A stretch of 64,000 nucleotides of DNA from Paludisphaera rhizosphaerae (GTDB lineage Bacteria > Planctomycetota > Planctomycetia > Isosphaerales > Isosphaeraceae): NCBI RefSeq assembly GCF_011065895.1, contig NZ_JAALCR010000003.1, forward strand, positions 337,608-401,607, given 5' to 3'. Made by a program: the position numbers and the translations under genes. This document shows, one piece after another, positions 26,345-37,500 of the stretch. Position 1 is the first letter of the stretch. Every line of letters begins with the position of its first letter. The notes beneath the pieces were generated by a model that was given only the letters and a program-made list of their open reading frames with translations, was not told the DNA's origin and ran no database searches.

Positions 26345-27867
26345 AGGACGGCGTTCCGATGGCCGCAATAAACGATCAGATCGATGGTGTTCGGCCGCTT
26401 CATGGCCTTCGCGGGCTCTGGCGAATCGCGGCGGCAAGGCTTCGGTTCCTGGCGGTGTTCGCGGCGGTCTTCGCGGTCGTCGCCGGCTGGGATGCGATTC
26501 GATCCTCCTGGAACCGACTCTGGACGAAGCCTCCCGCCGAGGCGGCGACCTCCTCGGATACGGAGTTTTTCTGCCCGATGGATCCGGGCGTCCTCTCGGA
26601 CTGGCCCTCCAAATGCCCCGCCTGCAACATGACCCTCGTCCGCCGCAAGCGCGGCGACGCCGCTCCCCTGCCTGACGGCGTCATGGCGCGGATGCAGATG
26701 ACTCCCTATCGCCTCTGGTTGGGCGGAATCCAAACGGCGACGGCGGAATACGCCCCGCTCGCCAGGACGGTCGACCTTCCCGGGACCGTGACCGAAGCCG
26801 GAAAGGATGGAGTTCGGATCCAGGCCGAAGCCTTCGCGCGCGAACTCCGGTGGCTTGCGCCGGGCCGGGTCGTTGAGATCGCGAGAATCGACGGCGACGG
26901 CCAGGCTCCGGCGATGGGCCGGGTCGTACAATCCCCGACGAGCGTCGAGGCGGGGGCCGTCGGCAAGGTCGTCGTTTCGACTGAGGAAGCCGGTTCGCTT
27001 CGGTCGGGCGATTCAGTCCGGATCAAGGCCGCCTACCCCATCGAGCAGGTCGATCCCTTCCGAAACCAGCCGTCGACGCCCCCCGCCCTCATGGTCGGCG
27101 AACCCCGGCGGCTTTTCACCTGCATGGAACACGCCGACGTCGTCCGCGACGCCCCCGGCCGATGTCCGCGCGACGGGTCGGATCTCATGGAGCGGCCTCT
27201 CCGCGAGGATCAGCGTGTGCGATGGTGGTGCCCCATGCACCCCGAGACGACCGCCGATCGAGGCGGGGCGAAGTGCGAGGCCTGCCAGGGGATGGCCCTC
27301 GTTCCTCGGGTCGTCTCATACCGACCGCCGGGCCGGGTCTTGGCGATCCCCGCATCAGCCGCGATCAGCGGCGAGGGGGGACGGTCGTTCGTCTTCGTCG
27401 ATCGAGGCGAAGGGATGTTCGAGGCGAAGTCCGTCGCGCTAGGCCCTCGCTGCGGGGCGATGATTCCCGTGGCCTCCGGCCTTGGACCTGGCGACCGGGT
27501 CGTCGCTCAGGGTGGAATCTTGCTGGACGCCGAAACGAGGCTCGACCCAAGTCTCGCCGCCGGCTACTTCGGTGCAGGCGAGACGGCCTCAGTTGCGAAG
27601 CCGTCGTCCACCATCGCAAAAACTGACGCACCGACCGAGCCGGCATGGCTCCGCGAGCTGGCCGAAACCGACCGAGCGCTCGCCCTCGCTCAGAAGATCT
27701 GCCCCGTCACGGGCAAACCTCTCGGGTCGATGGGAACGCCGCCGAAGGTCGTCGTCTCGGGGCGAGCCGTCTTCCTCTGCTGCGAAGGCTGCACCCCGGC
27801 TGCCGAAACGAACCCTGAGAAGTATCTCTCGAAACTTCCGTCCGCGAGCACGGAGCGACGACCGTGA
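26341..27867 (+). CDS. CusB-like RND periplasmic adaptor with several metal-binding segments
   Basis: 508 residues. After an N-terminal membrane anchor (AVFAAVFAVVAGW) comes a heavy-metal-binding segment FCPMDPGVLSDWPSKCPACN, then the membrane-fusion core (VDLPGTVTEAGKDGVRIQAE and barrel strands). Two further metal-binding segments interrupt it (FTCMEHADVV...CPRDG and CPMHPETTADRGGAKCEACQ). The end carries a YHS-like cysteine pattern (ICPVTGKPLG, FLCCEGC). It would bind Cu(I)/Ag(I) or a similar cation and hand it to the RND pump. Start ATG 26341 overlaps the lipoprotein stop; its stop overlaps the pump GTG (27864). Four metal-binding segments in one adaptor is unusual. Confidence 0.85.
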   Translation: MKDGVPMAAINDQIDGVRPLHGLRGLWRIAAARLRFLAVFAAVFAVVAGWDAIRSSWNRLWTKPPAEAATSSDTEFFCPMDPGVLSDWPSKCPACNMTLVRRKRGDAAPLPDGVMARMQMTPYRLWLGGIQTATAEYAPLARTVDLPGTVTEAGKDGVRIQAEAFARELRWLAPGRVVEIARIDGDGQAPAMGRVVQSPTSVEAGAVGKVVVSTEEAGSLRSGDSVRIKAAYPIEQVDPFRNQPSTPPALMVGEPRRLFTCMEHADVVRDAPGRCPRDGSDLMERPLREDQRVRWWCPMHPETTADRGGAKCEACQGMALVPRVVSYRPPGRVLAIPASAAISGEGGRSFVFVDRGEGMFEAKSVALGPRCGAMIPVASGLGPGDRVVAQGGILLDAETRLDPSLAAGYFGAGETASVAKPSSTIAKTDAPTEPAWLRELAETDRALALAQKICPVTGKPLGSMGTPPKVVVSGRAVFLCCEGCTPAAETNPEKYLSKLPSASTERRP

Positions 27868-30800
27868 TCGACCGGATCATCGGCTGGTCCATCCGCAACC
27901 GAGTCCTGGTGCTGCTGGCCGCCTGCACGACGGCCGCGTGGGGAGCGTATGCGGCCTGGGTCGCGCCGGTGGACGCGATTCCCGACCTGTCCGAAAATCA
28001 GGTGATCGTCCACGCCGAATGGCCGGGGCACGGCCCTTCGGAGATCGATCAGCAAGTCACGACTCCCGTCGGCCGCGACCTGAACGGCGTGAGGGGTGTG
28101 AAGACGATCCGGTCGTCGAGCGACTTCGGAGCATCGACGCTCTGGGTTATCTTCGACGACTCGGTCGACGTCGCGACGGCTCGCCGGCGGCTCGCCGACC
28201 GCCTGGCTTCGTCCGACGCTCGCGACCGCCTCCCGACAGGCGTCGTCCCTCGGCTCGCCCCGGACGCGCCGGCGACGGGGCAGATCTTCTGGTACACGAT
28301 CGAGGGAGGAAGCCTCGACCTGGGACGCCTCCGCGCGATCCAGGACTGGTACGTCAAACCACAACTGGCCGCCGTGACGGGTGTGGCTGAGGTCGCCAGC
28401 GTCGGCGGGATGGCGGCTGAATTTCAAGTCGAGGCCGATCCGATTCGGCTGCGGCTCCACAAGGTCGCCCTGGCCGATCTCGTCCAGGCCGTTGGCGCGG
28501 GCAACGGTGCGAGCGGCGGCGGCGTTCTGCACCAGGCGAACGCCGAAAAAGTCGTCCGGTCGTCGAACTGGCTCGGCCAACGCGACGGCCAGTTCGATCC
28601 GGACCAGGCCCTTGAGGATCTCCGCCGCCTGATCGTCCCGACGCTCGACGCCCGGACGGTCGCACTGGAGGACGTCGCCTCGGTCTCGCTCGGCCCCCAA
28701 CCACGTCGAGGAGCCCTCGAGAAGGACGGCGTGGAGGTCGTAGGCGGCGTGGTGCTGATGGCCAATGGGGAAAACCCTCTGGAGTTGACCCGTCGACTCA
28801 AGGCGAAGGTCCGCGAGTTGGCCGCTGGGCTGCCGTCGGGCGTGCGGATCATCCCGATGTACGATCGGACGCCGTTGATCCTGGGCGCCGTCGAGACGGT
28901 CTCCGGCACAATCGTCGAGGCGATGCTGGCAGCGTCCCTGTGCGTCGTCCTGGTCCTCAAGCACCTGAGGGCCGCTCTGGCCGTCGCGCTGACGGCTCCG
29001 ATCGCGGTGCTTGCTTCATTCGGGGCGCTGGAACTGTTTCGCCGCCTGGGCGTCGCGGACGTCCAAACGAATGCGATGTCGCTGGCCGGCCTGGCCATCT
29101 CGATCGGCGTCCTGGTTGACTCCTCGATCGTGATGACTGAGAACGTGCTGCATTCGCTCCATCAACGCTTTGGCGACCAACGGGTTCGAGGAGATACGTC
29201 GGAGATCGTCTTCAACGCGTGCCGTCAGGTCGGGCGGCCGATCGTCTACTCGATCCTCGTGATGCTGGTCTCGTTTCTGCCGGTCTTCGTGTTGGGAGGC
29301 CTGGAAGGACGGATGTTTCGACCGCTGGCCGCGACGAAGACTCTGGCGATGTCGGCCTGCGCGATCCTGGCGGTCACGCTCGTCCCGGCACTCTCCTCGA
29401 TGCTCGTTCGCGGGCGGGTGCGCGGAGAGTCCGCGAGCCGGCTCGTCCAGGGGATCGTCGAGGTCTATCGGCCGGTTCTGGATCGGCTGATCGACCGTCC
29501 CGCCCCCTTGCTCTGGATCCTCGGTTCGACGTTCGTCGTCGCCTCGGCCGCGGTAGGGTCTCAATGGCTCTTCCTGACGGCCCTTGCGGGGGGGATGCTC
29601 GCGGTGGGGCTGACTTCCTCCAGCCTTGTCGGGCGGCCGCTGGGAATGCTCACGCTGACGCTCGTCGCACTGGTCGCCGATTCGACGATCGAGCCGCTGG
29701 GCCGGGAATTCCTCACGCCGCTGGACGAGGGGATGGTCATGGACATGCCGATCTCTGTTCCGCGGATGTCAATCACCCAGGGCGTCGACGACCTCAAAGC
29801 TCGTGACATGATCCTCTGCCGATTCCCCGAGGTCGCGATGGTCGTCGGCAAGCTCGGGCGCGCCGAGACGCCGACCGACCCTGCTCCGCTCGACATGATC
29901 GAGACCATGGTGGAGTTCCACCCTCAGGAATACTGGCCGGCTCGCGCAATCGCCCCGGCCGAGGTCCGCCGCCGCGTGGCCGACGTCGCCGCCGTGATGG
30001 TTCGCGACGGCTTGATTGCGCCCCAGGAGCCAGCCGCGCTCGACGAGATCGCCGAGTCGACGGTCCTTCTGCTCGACGCCCAGTTGCGCGAGTTTTGCTA
30101 TCAGCGCAACCGCGAGTTGTTCCGTTCGGCGGGCTTTGATGAGGCGTCGTGGCGGTTGGCAGGGCTCTCCAACGAGGCCCTGCTCCGGTGGCGAGAGCAC
30201 GTCCGGACGCTCGACGCCGAGCTTCGCGATCGCGGTCCCGCACTCCTCGCCCGGCTCGCGATCGAGGAGACGCTGCAACGCGCTGGCTCGCGCAATCCAG
30301 CGTTGACCGCTTACATCGCCGAGCTGAAACGGCGGCGTTCCTCGTTGGGGGTCGTCCACCATCAGTCGACCACCCCCGAACACGCGATGTCGCGCACGGC
30401 GACGATGCCGTCCGGCCTATCGCCTCAACCCGCGATCGACGCCCTTCAGGAGGAACTGACGGAGACTCTCCGCAGCGACCTAACGCTCCGCCGGAAACGT
30501 CGCGAGGACCTGATCGGGTTCGGCGGAGAGCTTGACCGCGCGGTGCCGATGCCCGGCTGGACGAACGTCTGGACGATGCCGATCCAGAACCGCGTGGACA
30601 TGCTCTCGACGGGCGTCAACACGATGGTCGGCGTGAGGGTCCTCGGTCGCGACCTCGATCAGGTTGTAACGGTCTCCCAGAAGATCGCCGAGGTCCTCAA
30701 AACCGTCCGTGGCGCCGTCGACGTCGTCGCGGATCCACTCCGCGGCAAGGAGGTCGTCGAAGTCCTCGCCGATCGCGACCGCGCGTCCCGGCTGGGCGTC

Positions 30801-31760
30801 GCCGTAGCCGAAATCAACGGCGTCGTGGAGACCGCCATGAGCGGGACGATCGCCTCGACGATCGTCGCCGGCCCCGAGCGGACTCCGATCCGGGTCCGCT
30901 ACGCGCGAGAGGCCCGCATCGACGAGGACTCGATCCGCGCAATCCTCGTCCGTTCACTCCCCCCGGGCTCCACCGGGCCGCCCAGGCTGATCCCGCTCTC
31001 CGATGTGGCCAACGTCGTCGTCCGCGACGGCCCAGCCTCCATCAAGGGGGAGAACGGCCTGCCGCGGAACTATGTACGCCTCAACGTCCGCGACCGCGAC
31101 GCCGCTGACTTCGTGGCGGAAGCCCGGCAAACGGTTCGAGATCGGGTGAAGCTGCCGGAGGGATGCTTCGTCGAATGGACCGGCCAGTTCGAACACGCGG
31201 CCCGCGCTCGACGGACGCTGACCATCGTCATCCCCGTGGCCCTGGCCCTGATCTTCGGCCTGCTCTGGGCGACCTATCGAGATCTTGCGGATGCAGCGCT
31301 CGTGATGCTGGCCGTCCCCGGCGCTCTGGCGGGAGGCGTCGTCTGCCAGTGGCTGTTCGGGGCTCGATTCTCGGTCACGATCTGGATCGGCTACATCGCC
31401 TGCTTCGGCATGGCCACCGCAACCGGCGTCATCATGCTCGTCTACCTCCGCGACGCCGTGGCGAGCGCCGGGGGCGTCGAACGCCTCGACGCTCCCGGCT
31501 TGCGCCGGGCGGTTCTGGACGGAGCCGTGCATCGGCTCCGTCCCAAGCTCCTGACCGAAGCGACGATCGTCCTGGGGCTCGCGCCGATGCTTTGGGCCGG
31601 CGGAGTCGGCGGAGAGATCATCCGCCCCATGGCGGCCCCCGTCCTTGGCGGCCTCCTCATCGCCGACGAGGTCATCGACCTATTGCTGCCGATTCTCTTC
31701 TATCGCGTCCGGCTTGCGCGTCTTTCAAGCAAGTCGATCCACGAGCGACCCGCTGCCTGA
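27864..31760 (+). CDS. CusA-like heavy-metal efflux RND permease with a large insertion
   Basis: 1298 residues against about 1040-1050 for CusA. The ends are canonical: WSIRNRVLVLLAACTTAAWG at helix 1, AIPDLSENQVIVHAEWPGHG, the helix-4 motif SIGVLVDSSIVMTEN, and later MPIQNRVDMLSTGVNTMVG. Between about residues 710 and 870 sits a charged helical insertion (RDGLIAPQEPAALDEIAEST onward) absent from standard CusA, in the second periplasmic loop just before the QNRVDMLSTG motif. It should be the proton-driven inner-membrane pump of a Cu/Ag-type tripartite system. GTG start overlaps the adaptor stop. No TolC partner is in this operon; the one at 32786 may serve. Confidence 0.88.
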   Translation: MIDRIIGWSIRNRVLVLLAACTTAAWGAYAAWVAPVDAIPDLSENQVIVHAEWPGHGPSEIDQQVTTPVGRDLNGVRGVKTIRSSSDFGASTLWVIFDDSVDVATARRRLADRLASSDARDRLPTGVVPRLAPDAPATGQIFWYTIEGGSLDLGRLRAIQDWYVKPQLAAVTGVAEVASVGGMAAEFQVEADPIRLRLHKVALADLVQAVGAGNGASGGGVLHQANAEKVVRSSNWLGQRDGQFDPDQALEDLRRLIVPTLDARTVALEDVASVSLGPQPRRGALEKDGVEVVGGVVLMANGENPLELTRRLKAKVRELAAGLPSGVRIIPMYDRTPLILGAVETVSGTIVEAMLAASLCVVLVLKHLRAALAVALTAPIAVLASFGALELFRRLGVADVQTNAMSLAGLAISIGVLVDSSIVMTENVLHSLHQRFGDQRVRGDTSEIVFNACRQVGRPIVYSILVMLVSFLPVFVLGGLEGRMFRPLAATKTLAMSACAILAVTLVPALSSMLVRGRVRGESASRLVQGIVEVYRPVLDRLIDRPAPLLWILGSTFVVASAAVGSQWLFLTALAGGMLAVGLTSSSLVGRPLGMLTLTLVALVADSTIEPLGREFLTPLDEGMVMDMPISVPRMSITQGVDDLKARDMILCRFPEVAMVVGKLGRAETPTDPAPLDMIETMVEFHPQEYWPARAIAPAEVRRRVADVAAVMVRDGLIAPQEPAALDEIAESTVLLLDAQLREFCYQRNRELFRSAGFDEASWRLAGLSNEALLRWREHVRTLDAELRDRGPALLARLAIEETLQRAGSRNPALTAYIAELKRRRSSLGVVHHQSTTPEHAMSRTATMPSGLSPQPAIDALQEELTETLRSDLTLRRKRREDLIGFGGELDRAVPMPGWTNVWTMPIQNRVDMLSTGVNTMVGVRVLGRDLDQVVTVSQKIAEVLKTVRGAVDVVADPLRGKEVVEVLADRDRASRLGVAVAEINGVVETAMSGTIASTIVAGPERTPIRVRYAREARIDEDSIRAILVRSLPPGSTGPPRLIPLSDVANVVVRDGPASIKGENGLPRNYVRLNVRDRDAADFVAEARQTVRDRVKLPEGCFVEWTGQFEHAARARRTLTIVIPVALALIFGLLWATYRDLADAALVMLAVPGALAGGVVCQWLFGARFSVTIWIGYIACFGMATATGVIMLVYLRDAVASAGGVERLDAPGLRRAVLDGAVHRLRPKLLTEATIVLGLAPMLWAGGVGGEIIRPMAAPVLGGLLIADEVIDLLLPILFYRVRLARLSSKSIHERPAA

Positions 31761-31768
31761 GTGGAACG

Positions 31769-32458
31769 TCAGTTCTTCGGAAGGGGCTTTTCGAAGTGCT
31801 GATAGTCGGTGGGGCTGGGGGCCTTCCAGTCGCCGGCCCAGGTCCAGCCGCGGGAGACGAAGGCCTGCGTCACGGGGTGCTCTCGCGTCAGCGTTCCGGG
31901 AGCCTTCGGATCGTATTGCGAGCCGGGGGGGAGGACCTTCTGGCCCTTGACGTACGGGTTCTCTCGGGTGTTCAAATCAATCGCGCGGCCATAGCCGTGG
32001 TTGGAGATCCGTCCGCCGCCCGTGATGGGGCGATAGTTGAAGCACGACGAGTTGTCGGCCTCCATGGAGAGGTCGTCGTCCCACAGGCCGTCCTTGCGAA
32101 ACTTCGGGTGCGAGACCGGGATCGCCGAGCGGATTGGGAACTTCTCCTTGAGCGCGACCGTGAAGGCGTATCGGATGTCGTCGACCAGATCTTTGTGGGC
32201 GACCATCTGGCCCTTGTGGACCTTGCCGTCGAAGCCATAGTAGACGACATCGAACAGGCGCTGGGCTTCGCGAACCTCGGGCGGACAGCCGGCGCGCAGG
32301 CCCTCAAAAGCCTCGGCCTCGGTCATGGCGCTGTCGATGACCGGGTCTTCGAGCGTCCCCGTCGGCGTTTGCGCCCGGGCCGCGCCGGCAAGCATCAACG
32401 CCGTGACAACCACCCTTGAGACCCACGCAGAGCCGCTACGATTCGCCGTCCGCTCCAT
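31769..32458 (-). CDS. Secreted M15-family D,D-/L,D-carboxypeptidase-like peptidase
   Basis: 229 residues with a signal peptide (VVVTALMLAGAARA). The zinc-binding pattern of the VanY/M15 type is present: ISNHGYGRAIDLNTRENP (His and Asp ligands) and, near the end, WTWAGDW...DYQHFEK with the last histidine. It likely trims peptidoglycan peptides in the periplasm. Convergent with cusA, with 8 bp between the stops. ATG at 32458. Confidence 0.85.
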   Translation of the reverse strand: MERTANRSGSAWVSRVVVTALMLAGAARAQTPTGTLEDPVIDSAMTEAEAFEGLRAGCPPEVREAQRLFDVVYYGFDGKVHKGQMVAHKDLVDDIRYAFTVALKEKFPIRSAIPVSHPKFRKDGLWDDDLSMEADNSSCFNYRPITGGGRISNHGYGRAIDLNTRENPYVKGQKVLPPGSQYDPKAPGTLTREHPVTQAFVSRGWTWAGDWKAPSPTDYQHFEKPLPKN

Positions 32459-32785
32459 CTTTCCTCCGAAAACTCAGCGGTCCCCGCCCCCACCCATCAT
32501 CCCCGTTGACGAAGCGACAGGAACGGCTGTAAGGGTTCCAGTCTAGTCGGCGGGTCGCTCTCGACGCAATTTCGCGTCCTGGCGGACCGTCGCGATCATG
32601 ACGACGGAAACGAATCGCTCGATTCACGGGAATGAATGCGTCGCTCAGGAGGCGGAACGGCGGCCGCGGGATCGGAGACGGCCGGACGCTCCGTGAAGAC
32701 CGATAAAGAAAGTCACGGGCGTCGAGCGAGACGATCCGCCCCTCGGGAAGGATTCCCCGGGACGCACTCCTGCAAAGGACGGCTC
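32459..32785. other. Divergent intergenic region (M15 peptidase / TolC)
   Basis: 327 bp with no convincing gene. It must hold promoters for the peptidase (leftward) and the TolC-RND-adaptor operon (rightward). No clear inverted repeat or regulator site was found by eye. Confidence 0.4.
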
Positions 32786-34471
32786 ATGCGAGGAATACGG
32801 CGAACCCTGGCCGCGACGTCCGCGCCAGCGTGGATGCTTCTGATCTCGGCCGTCGCCGCCGCCCAGACGACTCCACTTCCCGAGGCGCTCCCGAGGCAAT
32901 CGGCCGAGGGTTTGACTCCCCGTTCGGAGGCTGCCATCGAGGCGGCCTCCCCTCGCGCGCTGGACGTTCCCGAACCGCCCGGTCTGACCACAGCCACCGC
33001 CGCCAACCTGACCGCCGACATCACCCAGGCGCTCGAAGCGGTCCCGACGACCGGCCCTGAGGGGGTCCCCATCAATATAGCGGCCGCGATGCAGCTGGCT
33101 GGCGCGCGGCCGCTCGATATCGCGGCGGCGACCGCCCGCGTCAATCAGGCGCTGGCGCTGCTGCTCCAGGCCCGGGCCCTGAAGATCCCCAACATCAACG
33201 GCGGCGTCGGCTACTACCGTCACGACGGCTTCAACCAGAACCTGTTCACCGGTCAAGGCTTCGAGAAGGGGACCAACGCCCTGCAGGTCGGCGGCGGGCC
33301 GACGTTCAACGTCAACCTTACCGACGCCGTCTACGCTCCGCTGGCCGCGCGTCAGGTCGTCGGCTCACGTCGGGCCGATCTCCAGGCTGCGCGAAACGAC
33401 GCCCTCTTTTCGACCGCTCAACTTTACTTCGACGTCCAGGAATCGCGAGGCCGTCTGGCAGGAGCCGAGGCCACGATCGTCCGAACCGAGAAGCTCTTGA
33501 AGTTCGCCGAGGGCCTGGCCCCGAGCCTGATCGCCCCCCTGGAAATCAACCGTGCTCGGGCCCAGCTTCAGGACGTCCGCCAGTACCGACAGACGACTCT
33601 GCGCGATTGGCGAACCTCCGCCGCACGGCTGGCCGAGCGTCTCCTGCTGCCTCCCGAAACGCTGTTGCAGCCGATCGAACCGCCGTTCCTCCGCGTCGTC
33701 GTCATCCCCCCCGAAGAAGTGGGCGAGGACATCGTCCGCGTGGCGCTGGCGTCGCGTCCGGAAATCGCCTCGCAGCGTCAACTCCTCCTGGCCGCCGAGA
33801 AGCAGCTCCGGCGCGAGCAAATGCGACCATTGCTCCCCAACCTCGTCATTGCGACGCCCGGAACGTCGTCGGCGGGGGCCTTGCCGGCCGGCCAATTCTA
33901 CGCCGGCGTGCACGACCAGCTCCAGACCTACGGCGGCCGCGCCGACTGGACGACTGCGATGTACTGGCAGCTCACGAACGGCGGCGTCGGCAACATCGGC
34001 CTCATCCGCCAGCGCAAGGCCGAGGTCAACCTGCAAGAGGTCGAAGTCACGCGGATCTACTACCGCGTGCGATCGGAGGTCTCCCAGGCGATGGCTCGGC
34101 TCGACACGGCGAGCCGACGCGTTCCCGAAGCCGAGGTCGAGTTGAAGGAAGCCGTTGAATCCGCGGACAAGAATTTCGTAGGCCTCCGCGAGACCACTCG
34201 CCCCGCCGGCGAGTTGCTGACCCTCGTCGTTCGCCCCCAGGAAGTCGTCGCGGCCTTGCAGGTGCTCAACACGGCCTTCCAGAACTACTCGGCGGCTGTC
34301 GCCGAGTTCAATCGAGCCCAGTTCGACATGTACCGGGCGCTCGGCCAGCCGGCCCAGTGGGTGACGTCGCTGAACAAGCCCGTGCAGGTCATTCCCGGTC
34401 CGGCGACCGACCTTCAGCCTTCACCGATCCCCGCCCCGCCTGCTCCCCCGGGACCCGTCCCGGCTCCCTGA
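32786..34471 (+). CDS. TolC-family outer membrane efflux protein
   Basis: 561 residues with signal peptide (LAATSAPAWMLLISAVAAAQ). The OEP repeats are visible: AARQVVGSRRADLQAARNDA then the tyrosine-bearing TAQLYFDVQESRGRLAGAEA, and a second repeat near GNIGLIRQRKAEVNLQEVEV. It forms the outer-membrane channel of the pump encoded downstream. The C-terminus is proline-rich (PSPIPAPPAPPGPVPAP). ATG 32786 has AAGGAC 7 bp upstream; the longer frame from 32636 lacks a signal peptide at its start. First gene of a tolC-RND-adaptor operon, 93 bp before the pump. Confidence 0.88.
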   Translation: MRGIRRTLAATSAPAWMLLISAVAAAQTTPLPEALPRQSAEGLTPRSEAAIEAASPRALDVPEPPGLTTATAANLTADITQALEAVPTTGPEGVPINIAAAMQLAGARPLDIAAATARVNQALALLLQARALKIPNINGGVGYYRHDGFNQNLFTGQGFEKGTNALQVGGGPTFNVNLTDAVYAPLAARQVVGSRRADLQAARNDALFSTAQLYFDVQESRGRLAGAEATIVRTEKLLKFAEGLAPSLIAPLEINRARAQLQDVRQYRQTTLRDWRTSAARLAERLLLPPETLLQPIEPPFLRVVVIPPEEVGEDIVRVALASRPEIASQRQLLLAAEKQLRREQMRPLLPNLVIATPGTSSAGALPAGQFYAGVHDQLQTYGGRADWTTAMYWQLTNGGVGNIGLIRQRKAEVNLQEVEVTRIYYRVRSEVSQAMARLDTASRRVPEAEVELKEAVESADKNFVGLRETTRPAGELLTLVVRPQEVVAALQVLNTAFQNYSAAVAEFNRAQFDMYRALGQPAQWVTSLNKPVQVIPGPATDLQPSPIPAPPAPPGPVPAP

Positions 34472-34564
34472 ACGACCGATCCGGCTTGCCTTCGCAGGTA
34501 GGATAGCTGGCGAGGGCCGGCGTAGACTGGCTCGCCCGCCCAGCAGCCCCGCCCGCGAGCAGCC

Positions 34565-37500
34565 ATGAATCCGATCATCTTCGCCCTTCGGCGTCCAGTG
34601 ACCGTACTGATGCTGATGCTGGCCCTCGCGCTGGGTGGCCTGTACAGCCTCTACCGCATGCAGAAGGATATCTTCCCCTCGCTGAATCAGCCCGTGATCT
34701 ACGTCGTCCACAGCTACGGCGGCATGGATCCGAAGCAGATCGAGGGCCTCGCGACGAACGTCTACGAGACGCTTTTCCAGTACATCAGCGGCCTGGAACA
34801 CGTCGAGTCGCGGTCGTTGCAGAGCATGTGCGTGATGAAGCTGTATTTCCAGCCGGGCACGAACATGTCGGAGGCGACCGCGAACACGGTGGCCTACTCG
34901 AACAAGGCCGTGTCGATCATGCCTTACGGCTCGCAGCCGCCGTTCATCATCCGTCTCGACGCGGGCAGCCTGCCGGTGGGATACCTGGTCTTCGCCAGCA
35001 AGACGAAGACGATCGCCGAGATCCAGGACATGGCCATGTACCGTGTCCGGCCGATGTTCGCGAGCATCCCTGGCACGATGTCGCCCCCGCCCTTCGGCGG
35101 CAACGTCCGGGCGATCGTCATCAACCTCGACCCCGACCGCTTGAGGTCGTACGGGCTCTCGCCGCAGGACGTGGTCGAGGCCCTCGATCGCGGCAATTAC
35201 GCGAGCCCATCCGGCAACGTCACGATCAAGGACCAGATGGCCGTGGTCCCCGCCAACACGATGGTGTTGGATCCGAAGGAGTTGAACAACGTCCCGCTGA
35301 AGCTCGGCCAGAACGTCTACATCCGCGACGTGGGGAAGGTGTCCGATTCGTCCGACATCGAGGTCGGCTACGCGCTGGTCAACGGCCGGACCTCGGTCTA
35401 CTTGCCGGTGGTCAAGAGGGCCGACGCGTCGACCCTGTCAGTCGTGGCCGACGTCAAGGCGAGCCTCCCGCGTTTCCAGGCCGCCCTCCCGGACGACGTG
35501 ACGATCTCTTATGAGTTCGATGAATCGCCGATCGTCCACCGGGCCATCGAGAGCGTCGGCGTCGAAGGGGCGTTGGGAGCCGGCCTGACGGGCCTGATGG
35601 TGCTCCTCTTCCTGCGCGACCTCCGCAGCGTGATCGTGGTCGTCCTGAACATCCCGTTGGCCCTCCTGGGATCGATCATCGTCCTGGACCTGACCGGCAA
35701 CACGATCAACGTCATGACGCTCGGCGGCCTGGCCCTGGCCATTGGCATCCTCGTCGACGAGGCGACCGTCGAGGTGGAAAACATCCACACGCAGATGGAG
35801 CACACCCCTTCGATCGCGCGAGCCGTCCGCCAGGGCAACCTGGAAACGGCCGTGCCGCGACTGCTCGCGTTGTTGTGCATCCTCTCGGTGTTCATCCCCT
35901 CGTTCATCATGCAGGGGGCGGTGAAAGCCCTGTTCCTGCCGCTCTCGCTGGCGGTGGGCGCGTCGATGATCACGTCGTACCTGCTGTCGAGCACGCTCGT
36001 CCCGGTCCTCAGCGTCTGGCTCCTGACCGGCCACGAACACGATCACGACGCAGAGAAGGCCGACCGCGAGAACCACCCTGGGATGTTCTCCCGGCTGATG
36101 GGCGTGTTCGAGAGCGTCCTGGGCTGGACCGTCAAGCATCGAGTCAAGGTGGTGGCCGCCTACCTGGCGATCACCGCGACTGTAGTCGTCCTGGTTGGGA
36201 CTCAACTCGGACGCGAATTGTTCCCGAGAGTGAACGCGGGCCAGTTCCAGATGCGAGTCAGGCCGCCTGAGGGGACGCGGTACGACCTGACGCTGCGGGT
36301 CGCCCAGAAGACGCTGGAGGCGATCGGCGAGGAGGTCGGGCCGGAAAACGTCGCGACCAGCATGGGCTACATTGGGGCCATCCCTCCCCAGTTCACGGTG
36401 AATCTCGCCTACCAGTGGAGCCGCGGGCCCGACGACAGCATGCTCCGCGTCGGACTTCGCCCCGGGAGCAAGATCGACGTCTTCGAACTCCAGGAGAATC
36501 TCCGAAAGTCGCTGCCGGAGAAGGTCGGCTCGTGGTTCCGCGACGAGTTGATCCGTCTGGGAGTCGATAAGGACGACGCCGAGGAGCGCGCCGACCGTCT
36601 GGTCTTCGCCTTCGAGCCTGGCGACCTGATCTCCTCGACGATGAGCCTGGGCTCCCCTGCGCCGATCGAGGTGGTCGTCAACGGCCGCAACCTCACCGAC
36701 ACGGCCGCGTTCATGGACCGGGTCTACGAGCAGTTGGATAAGGTGCCCAGCCTCCGCGACCTCCAGATCCAGCAGACGCTCCACTATCCGACGGTCCAGG
36801 TAGTCGTCGACCGCGAGCGGGCTGGGCTCAGTGGAGTCACGGCCCGCGACATCGGCGATTCGATGATCGCGGCGACTTACTCGAGCCGCTTCACGTCGCG
36901 AAATTACTGGCGCGACGACATCTCAGGGACTTCCTATCAGGTCCAGGTGAGCGTCCCACCGACGAAGATGACGGAGGCCACGGACGTCTCCCTGATCCCG
37001 ATCACCAAGTCGGGCCGACGACCCGACGCCCCCGTCGAGCCGTCGAATCCCGAGAGCCCCCTGCTCCTCCGCGACGTCGCCCGCGTGATGCGATCGGCCA
37101 TGCCCGGCGAGATCGACCGCTACAACATGAGGCGCTACCTCAGCGTGACGGCCAACGTCGAGGGCGAAGACCTGGGCCGGGCGATCACTCAGGTCCGCCA
37201 GGCGATCAAGGCCGCCGGCGAGCCTCCCCGCGGCGTCGAGGTCGACATGCGGGGCCAGGTCAAGCCGATGGAGCAGATGTTTACGAGCCTGCAAATCGGC
37301 CTCGCGGTGGCGGTCCTGGTGATCCTGATCATGCTCACGGCCTACTTCCAGTCGTTCCGACTGGCGTTGACGGCGGTGGCCTCGGTGCCGGCGGTCCTCA
37401 CCGGCGTCGTGCTGGCGCTGTATCTCACAAACACGACCTTGAATATCGAATCGTTCATGGGCGCGATCATGGCGGTGGGCGTCGCGGTGTCGAACGCGAT

